Shown piece by piece: positions 9,228-16,438 of a stretch of 64,000 nucleotides of DNA; within the stretch, counting starts at the first letter, position 1; the number at the start of each line of letters is the position of its first letter. This stretch comes from Oceanivirga miroungae (lineage in GTDB: Bacteria; Fusobacteriota; Fusobacteriia; Fusobacteriales; Leptotrichiaceae): contig NZ_CABWIB010000001.1 of NCBI RefSeq assembly GCF_902505095.1, positions 310,001 through 374,000 of the forward strand, read 5' to 3'. The notes beneath the pieces are model-generated. The model was given only the letters and a program-made list of their open reading frames with translations, was not told where the DNA came from and ran no database searches. The position numbers were made by a program, and so were the translations under genes.

Positions 9228-9713
9228 AAAATCTATATCTTCTCTTTGGACTAAAGTTTTTTTTGTTTGATTAATAAAATCACCAATTCTCATTCCTATA
9301 CCAAAATTTATTCCATTTTTATATTCCTTTGTACTTTTTATATATGAACCATCATAACTAATTTCTAGTAAAAATACCTTATAATGAAATCCTAGCCCTA
9401 ATGAATAGTTAATACTCATTTTCTTATTATCTACACCTATTCCAAATTTATCTAAGATATATATAGTTTTTTCCTTTATATTATCATTTGATCTATAAAG
9501 ATTAGTTTTATTTACAAAATATAAGGGGATAAACTTATTTGGATATTCATAAACTGTACCTAAACCAAATTCAAATGTTCCCTTGTTATATGGTATTGCT
9601 TCTACCGACAAAGTAAATTTGTCATAGGGCTTATATGAAATTATACCATCAACTTCCCATGCTAAACTTGAAAAAGAAAAGAATAAAAATATTATACTTA
9701 AATATTTTTTCAA
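9219..9713 (-). CDS. Small outer-membrane beta-barrel protein, OmpA-barrel paralogue
   Basis: No named family recognised. The chosen TTG start (9711-9713) gives 164 residues beginning with a signal peptide (KKYLSIIFLFFSFSSLAW, cut after LA) and has GAAAAGAG nine bases upstream; a longer frame would run back through the terminator at 9736-9765. The mature part is alternating beta strands with IPYNKGTFEFGLG, GLGFHYKVFLLEISYDGSYI and GIGMRIGD. These match the barrel half of the adjacent OmpA-like protein and of the gene at 11172. It lacks the peptidoglycan-binding domain. With a terminator directly upstream and no clear promoter, it is probably expressed by readthrough. Confidence 0.7.
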   Translation of the reverse strand: MKKYLSIIFLFFSFSSLAWEVDGIISYKPYDKFTLSVEAIPYNKGTFEFGLGTVYEYPNKFIPLYFVNKTNLYRSNDNIKEKTIYILDKFGIGVDNKKMSINYSLGLGFHYKVFLLEISYDGSYIKSTKEYKNGINFGIGMRIGDFINQTKKTLVQREDIDFKK

Positions 9714-9735
9714 TTTTATCAACTCTTTTCTAATT

Positions 9736-9765
9736 AAAAAGGTTGCAAGCAAATTACCTGCAACC
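9736..9765 (-). terminator. Terminator after the OmpA-like gene
   Basis: Read leftward, GGTTGCA, an 11-base loop and TGCAACC followed by five T residues, 14 bases after the OmpA-like stop codon. Confidence 0.8.
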
Positions 9766-9778
9766 AACTTAATTTATC

Positions 9779-11092
9779 TTATTTTAAGTGTGTGAAGTTT
9801 AATAGAACACGTCTATTTCTATATCTTCCTTCTTTAGTTTCGTTAGTATCTATTGGGTTAGTTTCTCCTTCACCTTTTGTGCTAACTTCTATTCCTTTGT
9901 TTAATCCATATTCTTTTAATAAATTAGCTACAGCCATAGCTCTTTTTTCAGATAATTTTTGGTTGTATTGCATAGAACCTGTAGAATCAGCATGTCCTAT
10001 TACTTCTAATTTACCACTGTTAAATCTATTTACTTCAGCTACTAAATTTTTAATAGAAGCTATTTCTTTATTTATAGGTTTTACAGAATCAACATTGTAA
10101 CCAAATACATTGTATGTTCCTGATACTTCATTAACTTCTGGAGTAACTACTTCTTCTACTTTTTCAACTACTATTTCATCTTCAGCAGGAGTTACAACTT
10201 CAACTGGAACTACTACTTCTTCAACTACTGGAGCAACTACTTCTTCAACTACTGGAGCAACTACTTCTTCAACTACTGGAGCAACTACTTCTTCAACTAC
10301 TGGAGCAACTACTTCTTCTTTAACCATAGGAGCTTTTTTGAACAGCTTATCAAATTTGTATCCTAAGCTAATACCAAATTTGTGTTGTAATTTTTGGTTA
10401 TCTTCTTCTTCTTTTGGAATAAATGCACCATCGTATAATAATTCACCTATAAAGTTTTTGTATTCAAATCCAAGACCTGCTGCATAGTATAATCCTGCCA
10501 TGAATTTAGCATTCTTTTCTATTTCTTCAATTTTTTTGTTAGCCTTTTTAATTATTTTTTCACTACGTTGTTTAGCCTCTTCGCCTATACCATCTGGAAG
10601 TTCCATAGATGCAACTGTATGGAATTGTCTCTTGTATGCAGCTCCTCCAAATCTATTTACTAAATAAACTGTAGCATCATTTTTTTTGTATATATCGAAG
10701 TGTGATACTGCATAAACTGGGATAATATATTTTTTCTCAGTAAGGTCAAAATTAAATTTATCCCCTGAATGTTCTAATGAAGCTTTAAATGAATTTTCCA
10801 TAGCTAATGATTTTTCACCAAAGTTATATTCTATACCGAATCCTAAATCTACTTTTTTATTAGTATAAGGGAAAACTTCAGCTCCTATTTTAAATCCTCT
10901 TCCATCTCTTGTACCTTCTATTGAAGTTGGAATTCCTTGTTCATTTTTAACAACTTTATTATCAGCAAAGTTAAATTGCCCTGATTTGTTGTGATTTCTT
11001 AAGAAATCATACCCTACTTTTACGTTTGCTTCTAAAGCGAATACATTTAAACTTGCAAATGCTAAAGCTAATAGTGTTATTTTCTTTTTCAT
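9779..11092 (-). CDS. OmpA-family outer-membrane protein with repeat linker
   Basis: 437 residues anchoring the outer membrane to peptidoglycan. A signal peptide (MKKKITLLALAFASLNVFA) is followed by a beta-barrel to about residue 250, a Pro/Val/Glu linker made of exact eight-residue repeats (about 257-294), and a C-terminal OmpA domain. The OmpA domain contains GHADSTGSMQYNQKLSEKRA with the Asp and Arg that bind diaminopimelate, and ends in a NRRVLLNF-type strand. The ATG at 11090-11092 is preceded by GAAGGAG; an upstream TTG in frame overlaps that Shine-Dalgarno and is rejected. Flanked on both sides by barrel-only paralogues. Confidence 0.9.
   Translation of the reverse strand: MKKKITLLALAFASLNVFALEANVKVGYDFLRNHNKSGQFNFADNKVVKNEQGIPTSIEGTRDGRGFKIGAEVFPYTNKKVDLGFGIEYNFGEKSLAMENSFKASLEHSGDKFNFDLTEKKYIIPVYAVSHFDIYKKNDATVYLVNRFGGAAYKRQFHTVASMELPDGIGEEAKQRSEKIIKKANKKIEEIEKNAKFMAGLYYAAGLGFEYKNFIGELLYDGAFIPKEEEDNQKLQHKFGISLGYKFDKLFKKAPMVKEEVVAPVVEEVVAPVVEEVVAPVVEEVVAPVVEEVVVPVEVVTPAEDEIVVEKVEEVVTPEVNEVSGTYNVFGYNVDSVKPINKEIASIKNLVAEVNRFNSGKLEVIGHADSTGSMQYNQKLSEKRAMAVANLLKEYGLNKGIEVSTKGEGETNPIDTNETKEGRYRNRRVLLNFTHLK
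10212..10321 (-). repeat. 24-bp in-frame tandem repeats in the OmpA linker
   Basis: Four identical 24-base units (10212-10235, 10236-10259, 10260-10283, 10284-10307) and a partial fifth. Each encodes eight residues of the APVVEEVV type. Exact nucleotide identity indicates recent slippage or unequal recombination, and any change in copy number keeps the frame. Confidence 0.95.
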
Positions 11093-11126
11093 ATATTTTC
11101 TCTCCTTCAAAAATTATCTTTTTTAT

Positions 11127-11155
11127 ATTTTACCTTAAATAGAATAAAAAAACAA
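11127..11155 (-). promoter_or_regulatory. Promoter of the OmpA-like gene
   Basis: Read leftward: TTGTTT (11150-11155), 17-base spacer, TAAAAT (11127-11132), about 35 bases from the start codon. Confidence 0.6.
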
Positions 11156-11171
11156 TAAAAAAATGATAAAT

Positions 11172-11675
11172 TTATAGATTTTTTTCTAATAAAGTCTCAA
11201 CTTTAACCTTTTTTATCCTATAATCTCCAAATCTAATCCCAAAACCTATACCAATTTTATGTTTTAAGTCACCCTTTTTTAAATATGCACCCTCATAAAT
11301 AAGTGATACATTAAATACCTCGTATAAAAATGTTAAACCAGTTGAATAATAAAATTTGGGCTTTGAATCATAAATAACTCCCCCAATTCTATTTGCTAAA
11401 CTAAAAGATGTATTATTACTACTAGACTTATATAATTTAATTCTATTTGATAGATAAATTGGTATAAAGCCTTTGTTATAAACCCCGTAGTCAACTCCTA
11501 ATCCCAAATCAACTATTCCTTTGTTGTATGGTATGTATTCAAGAGATAGACTAGCTCCTTTATCATTTAAGTTATGAATAGTTTTTACATCAATTTCCCA
11601 TGCAAAAACACAAGGAGTTAATATTAAACAAAAAATTAGTAGATAAATTCTATTTTTAATATTTTGTATAGTTAT
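11172..11675 (-). CDS. Barrel-only OmpA paralogue with a non-ATG start (ATA or ATT)
   Basis: The frame is open well beyond the first TTG at 11505. Upstream of it lie a complete signal peptide (RIYLLIFCLILTPCVFAW) and the family strand SLSLEYIPYNKG, so the true gene is about 167 residues. No ATG, GTG or TTG lies ahead of the signal peptide. An ideal AGGAGG (11684-11689) is eight bases from an ATA at 11673-11675, where a start is expected; ATT codons further in are too far from it. The mature part (FIPIYLSNRIKLY, IGIGFGIRFGD) is homologous to the two barrel genes downstream. It is either translated from ATA or has lost its start by ATG-to-ATA change. Confidence 0.65.
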   Translation of the reverse strand: MTIQNIKNRIYLLIFCLILTPCVFAWEIDVKTIHNLNDKGASLSLEYIPYNKGIVDLGLGVDYGVYNKGFIPIYLSNRIKLYKSSSNNTSFSLANRIGGVIYDSKPKFYYSTGLTFLYEVFNVSLIYEGAYLKKGDLKHKIGIGFGIRFGDYRIKKVKVETLLEKNL

Positions 11676-11706
11676 ATATATTTCCTCCTTTTCAATCTTT
11701 TAACTT

Positions 11707-11735
11707 ATTGTATAATAAAACATATTAAAAATCAA
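11707..11735 (-). promoter_or_regulatory. Promoter of the ATA-start barrel gene
   Basis: Read leftward: TTGATT (11730-11735), 17-base spacer, TACAAT (11707-11712). It is divergent from the mnmA promoter, the two being about 10 bases apart. Confidence 0.6.
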
Positions 11736-11744
11736 TTAAAAATA

Positions 11745-11753
11745 TGGTATAAT
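11745..11753 (+). promoter_or_regulatory. Extended -10 promoter of mnmA and the long operon after it
   Basis: TGGTATAAT with only a poor AT-rich -35 region, 42 bases before the mnmA start. No convincing terminator is visible in the genes that follow until 23780. Confidence 0.6.
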
Positions 11754-11795
11754 AGAAATAAAAAATAAATAAATTAAAGAAAGAAAAGAGATATA

Positions 11796-12881
11796 ATGAA
11801 AAAAAGAGTGGTTTTAGGAATGTCAGGTGGAGTGGACTCATCTGTTGCTGCAATACTTTTACAAAAACAAGGGTATGAAGTAATAGGGGTTTTCATGAAA
11901 AACTGGGAAGAAAAAGATGAAAATGGAGTGTGTACAAGTGAAAAAGACTATAGCGATGCATTTAGTGTTGCAAATAAGTTAGGTATTCCATTTTATGCAG
12001 TAAATTTTTCAAAAGAATATTATGATAGAGTTTTTAGCTATTTTCTAAGTGAGTACAAAAAAGGTAGAACACCTAATCCTGATGTAATGTGTAATAAGGA
12101 AATAAAATTCAAGGCATTTTTAGATTATGCAATGAGTCTTGGGGCTGATTATGTAGCAACAGGGCACTATGCAAAAGTAATACATACAGAAAATGGAGCT
12201 TTACTACTAAGAGGTATTGATGATAATAAAGATCAATCATACTTTTTATCAAAATTAAACGAAAAGCAATTACAAAAATCTCTATTTCCATTAGGGGACT
12301 ACGAGAAAACGAAAATACGTGAAATAGCACATGAATATGATTTGATAACAGCTAATAAAAAAGATAGCACTGGTATTTGCTTTATAGGTGAGAGAAACTT
12401 CAAAGAATTTTTAAGTAATTACCTACCTAATAAACCAGGAGATATAGTTGATAATAGTGGGAAAGTTTTAGGTAAGCATGATGGACTTATGTACTACACT
12501 ATAGGTCAAAGAAAAGGTTTAGGTATAGGAAATACAAAAGATGGAAATGGTAAGCCTTGGTTTGTAGCTAAAAAAGATTTAGAAAATAATAAATTAATAG
12601 TATCACAAGGTGATACGGATATACTTTATTCAGACGCTTTAATAACTTATGACTTTGATGTAATAAATGAAGAGATTGTAAGTTTTCCATTAAGATGTAC
12701 TGTTAAATTTAGATATCGTCAAGATGATGTAAGTGCTACAATAATAAAGGAGAATGATTATCATAAGGTAATATTTGACAAAAAACAAAAAGCGGTTACA
12801 GAAGGGCAAATAGTTGTTGCATATTTAGGGAATATTTGTATAGGAGCAGGAGCTATTGATAAAGTAATAAAGGGAGAATAG
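11796..12881 (+). CDS. mnmA: tRNA-specific 2-thiouridylase MnmA
   Basis: Adenylates U34 of tRNA-Lys/Glu/Gln and inserts sulfur to give 2-thiouridine. The 361 residues carry the PP-loop GMSGGVDSS (residues 8-16), the catalytic region [12 protein letters not shown] with its first Cys (about 101) and the partner Cys in [16 protein letters not shown] (about 195), then a C-terminal beta-barrel domain. AGAAAAGAG precedes the ATG. First gene of a long co-directional run of RNA-modification genes; its stop is three bases from the next start. The partner enzyme MnmE is encoded at 43589 in this window. Confidence 0.96.
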   Translation: MKKRVVLGMSGGVDSSVAAILLQKQGYEVIGVFMKNWEEKDENGVCTSEKDYSDAFSVANKLGIPFYAVNFSKEYYDRVFSYFLSEYKKGRTPNPDVMCNKEIKFKAFLDYAMSLGADYVATGHYAKVIHTENGALLLRGIDDNKDQSYFLSKLNEKQLQKSLFPLGDYEKTKIREIAHEYDLITANKKDSTGICFIGERNFKEFLSNYLPNKPGDIVDNSGKVLGKHDGLMYYTIGQRKGLGIGNTKDGNGKPWFVAKKDLENNKLIVSQGDTDILYSDALITYDFDVINEEIVSFPLRCTVKFRYRQDDVSATIIKENDYHKVIFDKKQKAVTEGQIVVAYLGNICIGAGAIDKVIKGE

Positions 12882-12883
12882 CA

Positions 12884-14677
12884 ATGTTTAGTTTTTTTAA
12901 AAAGAAAAAAAAGGATTCAGAAATTGTTGAAAAAGAATATATAGTAGTAGTTGATGAAGATGGTAAGGCTATAGAATTAGAAAAGTATAAGTGGTTTAAT
13001 GAAAATTTTAAACCTTATATAGAGAAAAATAAGTTAGATAGCTTAAAAGTGTCAGATATGATAGGAGTTGCAATAAACTATAACGTAAAAGAGGTTATAG
13101 ACTATGCAATAGAAGAATACGATAGAAATCCAAATATAAATAACTTAAATAATTTATTTAAAGCTTATGAAATAAATAATTTAAATGAAGAAGCTATTAA
13201 ACTTTACGAAGAAACTGCAAAAGAAGGTTTAACAAGCTATATGTATTATGATTTAGCTATTTTAAAAGAAAAAATGAATAAAGATGATATAGATGCACTG
13301 AAATATTTACATCTATCTTTTGGAATGAATAATGATAGTGAAAAAACAATAGATAAACTAATATCTTATCTAAAAGAAAGACACGATATGGATAAGGTAT
13401 ATAACTTATTAAAAGACTTAAATAATCATTCACATTCTTGGTACTTATCAAAAGAGTTAGCTAAGATGCAATTTTTAATGAAAAAAGATAATGAAGCTAT
13501 AGAAAGTGTTGTAAAAGCTATAGGTTTATCTAAAAAAAATGAGAAGAAAATGTATGAATTAGCTAAAATATTGCTAGATAACAAAAAACATATTGAAATA
13601 GAAAACTATATTTTATCTGTATATGATAATAAAATAGAGAATCTTAAATTTAAAAATATCAAAGAATTTAATAATATAGTCCTAGAATATTTTTATGTAG
13701 TAAAAGAATATGAAAAAGCTATTGAATATCTAAAAGAGCTATATAAAGACGGAATATATATAAAAAATTTTGTAAGAGCTGAAAAACTTATTCTAAGTAA
13801 AAAAATTGAAGAAAAAGACTATATAAGGTCAGCTAAGATTAAAAGCGCAACTGATGATAAGTCGAATAATAAGGTGAAAGCATTAGATACACCAATATTT
13901 TATAAGCAATTAGAACTAAAAAAAGAAGAAAAAAATGGAGTTAATATTTCAATATTCCCAATAGTTAGTGAAGAAGTTGTAGGAGAATATAAAGAGGAAA
14001 TAAAAAATATATTAAAAGCAAGTTCGTCATACATATTTGATATACTTTATACTCATTCAGATGCTAATATTAAAAATGCTTTTATGTATAATAGTTTAGG
14101 GCCATATGTAAAAATAGCAGGCTATACTAAAGAGTATTTTAGTAAAATTAAAGAAACTAATGAAAATTTAGACTATATCATATCTGCTAGTATAAGTGAT
14201 GTAAAGGACTATAATTTCATAATAGAATTTTTCCTATATGATTTTTCAAGAGAAGAAAGTATAAGTTTACTAAAAAGAGAAACAAGTGTTGCAAATTATA
14301 AGAATGTAATAATGGAGTTAGTAAAAGAAATACTACCTAAAATGCTTGAGATAAAAATAGAGGATATAAAAGAAGAAGATGTCGATTTTATCAATATATA
14401 TGAAGAATATTTAGAGATTTTTCTAAATATAAATAATGAAAATAAAAATAAGATATATACAATAGATAATGTAATAAAAAATCTATTATCAGCACCTAGT
14501 AAATATAAATTAAATTTAGTCATATCAATAATGTTAATTAATACAAATTACGCAAGTTATATTAACGAAAAATATAGAAATGAAATTAATCAAATAATTG
14601 AAAAAAACTTTGATAAAAAAGATTTTGAATTAAATTTAGAAAAAATTTATGGAGAAGCAGATGATAATGTCAAATAA
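12884..14677 (+). CDS. Tetratricopeptide-type protein of unknown function
   Basis: 597 residues, no signal peptide (MFSFFKKKKKDSE is strongly basic, then acidic). The first half is helical with degenerate TPR-like units (for example NLFKAYEINNLNEEAIKLYEETAKEG and AKMQFLMKKDNEAIESVVKAIGLSKKN). The second half, after about residue 350, is alpha/beta (VNISIFPIVSEEVVGEY..., LDYIISASISDVKDYNFIIEFFLYD). That part loosely recalls TolB-N/FlgO-type domains; this resemblance is weak and is only a suggestion. Tightly coupled between mnmA and a small membrane protein, so it may serve the same process or simply share the transcript. Confidence 0.75.
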   Translation: MFSFFKKKKKDSEIVEKEYIVVVDEDGKAIELEKYKWFNENFKPYIEKNKLDSLKVSDMIGVAINYNVKEVIDYAIEEYDRNPNINNLNNLFKAYEINNLNEEAIKLYEETAKEGLTSYMYYDLAILKEKMNKDDIDALKYLHLSFGMNNDSEKTIDKLISYLKERHDMDKVYNLLKDLNNHSHSWYLSKELAKMQFLMKKDNEAIESVVKAIGLSKKNEKKMYELAKILLDNKKHIEIENYILSVYDNKIENLKFKNIKEFNNIVLEYFYVVKEYEKAIEYLKELYKDGIYIKNFVRAEKLILSKKIEEKDYIRSAKIKSATDDKSNNKVKALDTPIFYKQLELKKEEKNGVNISIFPIVSEEVVGEYKEEIKNILKASSSYIFDILYTHSDANIKNAFMYNSLGPYVKIAGYTKEYFSKIKETNENLDYIISASISDVKDYNFIIEFFLYDFSREESISLLKRETSVANYKNVIMELVKEILPKMLEIKIEDIKEEDVDFINIYEEYLEIFLNINNENKNKIYTIDNVIKNLLSAPSKYKLNLVISIMLINTNYASYINEKYRNEINQIIEKNFDKKDFELNLEKIYGEADDNVK

Positions 14678-15146
14678 AAAAATAGATGTTTTGGTACTAA
14701 TACTATTTATAACTATGCTTTTAGTAAAAGAGTTATCTTTATTTGTTAATATAAGTCTAAACTTTTTAATATACATAACTGTTATATTATCCTTATTAAG
14801 AGCAATATATTTTCTAAAATTTTTAAAAATTAATTTTACAAGTAGTAGTTTAGTTTTAGTTTGTTTTTTAATGTATGGTATTTTACATAGTAGTAACTAT
14901 TATTCAGATTTAACATTAGATAAATATTTTGTAGTATTTACACTATTAAATTTAATAAACATACTAAACTTCATATATGGTCTTTTTACTGTAAATAGTA
15001 AGTATATTGTAATTTTAACTATATATATTGTAATATCTATTCTTATGACAATAGAATATATTCCATATATATGCTACTCACTAGAAATTTTAGCAAGTTT
15101 AATATTTCTAGTAATATATGAGTTTACAAATAGAAAAGAGGATTAA
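14667..15146 (+). CDS. Small integral membrane protein, unknown
   Basis: 159 residues from the ATG at 14667, which overlaps the 3' end of the TPR gene and is preceded by GGAGAAG about ten bases upstream; two earlier in-frame ATGs (14649, 14661) would lie on or before that Shine-Dalgarno. About five hydrophobic segments run through nearly the whole length, and the protein ends in a charged tail (NRKED). No family recognised. The overlap and operon position suggest coupling with the preceding TPR protein. Confidence 0.7.
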   Translation: MSNKKIDVLVLILFITMLLVKELSLFVNISLNFLIYITVILSLLRAIYFLKFLKINFTSSSLVLVCFLMYGILHSSNYYSDLTLDKYFVVFTLLNLINILNFIYGLFTVNSKYIVILTIYIVISILMTIEYIPYICYSLEILASLIFLVIYEFTNRKED

Positions 15147-15147
15147 A

Positions 15148-16437
15148 ATGATAAAAGAAGATTTAGCAAATATATTAGATAATATAATAGAGCAAAAAAA
15201 GTTTAGTAATATAGAAATGAACTATCTTTTTACACTAAGGAATTATTCGTTAAAAGAAAGAGCATTTATAAAAAATATACTAAATCTAACTATAAAAAAC
15301 TTAATATACATAGACTATATTATAGACAGTATTACTAAAAAAATAAGCAAAAGAAAAACAAGACAAATTTTAAGAATGTCTATCTGTCAAATGTATTTTA
15401 CAGAAGCTGATATTAAAGGTGTAATATATGAAGCAAACGAGGTAGCAAAAAAAATAAATGTTGAACAAGGAAAGTTTGTAAACGCAGTTTTAAGAAAAGT
15501 TGTTAGCAAAAAAGAGCTTATTGATAAAAAAATAGAAGAAGACAACTTAGAGTATATAAAGTTATCATATCCTAAATGGATATATGAAAAGTTTTTAATA
15601 GATTTTGAAAATGGATATGATATGTTAAAAAGCTTAAAAGATAGATCGTATTTATCTATAAGAGTTAATAAAAAAAGTATAAGTATAGAGAACTTTTTAA
15701 AAAAAGTAGAAAAACTAGATACAAATATCTTATTTAGAGTTGATGATGTCTTTTATTTTGATAACTATAACGTATTAGAATCGAATGAATTTAATGAAAA
15801 TGATTTAATAATTCAAGATGCAAGTTCATATCTAGTAGCTAAGAATATGAAATTAAAAAATACAGATGTTGTATTAGATGCTTGTAGTGCTCCTGGTGGT
15901 AAGAGTTTAGCAATTTTAAACATGTATGATATAGAAAAGTTAATAGCTTGCGATATATATGAACATAAAATAGATAAATTAAATGAACTAAAAGAAAAGT
16001 ATAAGTTAGATAACATGTTAGTATTAAATAAAGATGCCACAAATCCTAATAATTTCATGAAAGAGTATTTTGACTCTATTTTACTAGATGTTCCATGTAG
16101 TGGCTTTGGTGTTCTAAAAAGAAAACCAGAGAAAATATATAACATTACAAACAATAATATTAAAACATTAAAAAAATTACAAAAAAATATTTTTGATGCA
16201 AATATACTTTTTTTAAAAAAAGGTGGAAGCTTAATATATAGCACTTGTACTTTAACCAAAAATGAAAACACAAATAACGCTAAATATTTTTTAGAAAAAT
16301 ATAAGGACTTAAAGGTAGAAAAACTAGACATACCAGAAAATGTTAAATGTGTTTTTGATGAGTTTGGAGGAGTGTATATAGATCCGTCAAATGGTTTTTT
16401 AGATGGGTTTTATATGATAAAATTTAAAAAGGAATAA
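15148..16437 (+). CDS. rsmB: 16S rRNA (cytosine-5) methyltransferase RsmB
   Basis: Methylates C967 of 16S rRNA using S-adenosylmethionine. An N-terminal NusB-like RNA-binding region (about 1-130) is followed by a Rossmann methyltransferase domain. It has DACSAPGGKS for SAM binding (about 245), LDVPCSGFGVLKRKPE with one conserved Cys (about 315) and YSTCTLTKNEN with the catalytic Cys (about 367). The ATG at 15148 has AAAGAGG six bases upstream; an in-frame ATG at 15118 would place 10 extra residues inside the previous gene and is rejected. 429 residues, normal for the family. Confidence 0.94.
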   Translation: MIKEDLANILDNIIEQKKFSNIEMNYLFTLRNYSLKERAFIKNILNLTIKNLIYIDYIIDSITKKISKRKTRQILRMSICQMYFTEADIKGVIYEANEVAKKINVEQGKFVNAVLRKVVSKKELIDKKIEEDNLEYIKLSYPKWIYEKFLIDFENGYDMLKSLKDRSYLSIRVNKKSISIENFLKKVEKLDTNILFRVDDVFYFDNYNVLESNEFNENDLIIQDASSYLVAKNMKLKNTDVVLDACSAPGGKSLAILNMYDIEKLIACDIYEHKIDKLNELKEKYKLDNMLVLNKDATNPNNFMKEYFDSILLDVPCSGFGVLKRKPEKIYNITNNNIKTLKKLQKNIFDANILFLKKGGSLIYSTCTLTKNENTNNAKYFLEKYKDLKVEKLDIPENVKCVFDEFGGVYIDPSNGFLDGFYMIKFKKE

Positions 16438-16438
16438 T

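Noticed and set aside
9714-9767. Longer start for the leftward barrel gene
   Set aside because: It would run through a perfect terminator hairpin and place 18 residues before the signal peptide; the TTG at 9711-9713 fits better.
10212-10321. CRISPR array
   Set aside because: The repeats are contiguous and in-frame within a coding region, with no spacers; no other CRISPR-like array or cas gene was seen in the window.
10110-10487. Long Ser/Thr-rich frame antisense to the OmpA linker
   Set aside because: It is the mirror image of the 24-bp repeats read on the other strand and has no ribosome binding site.
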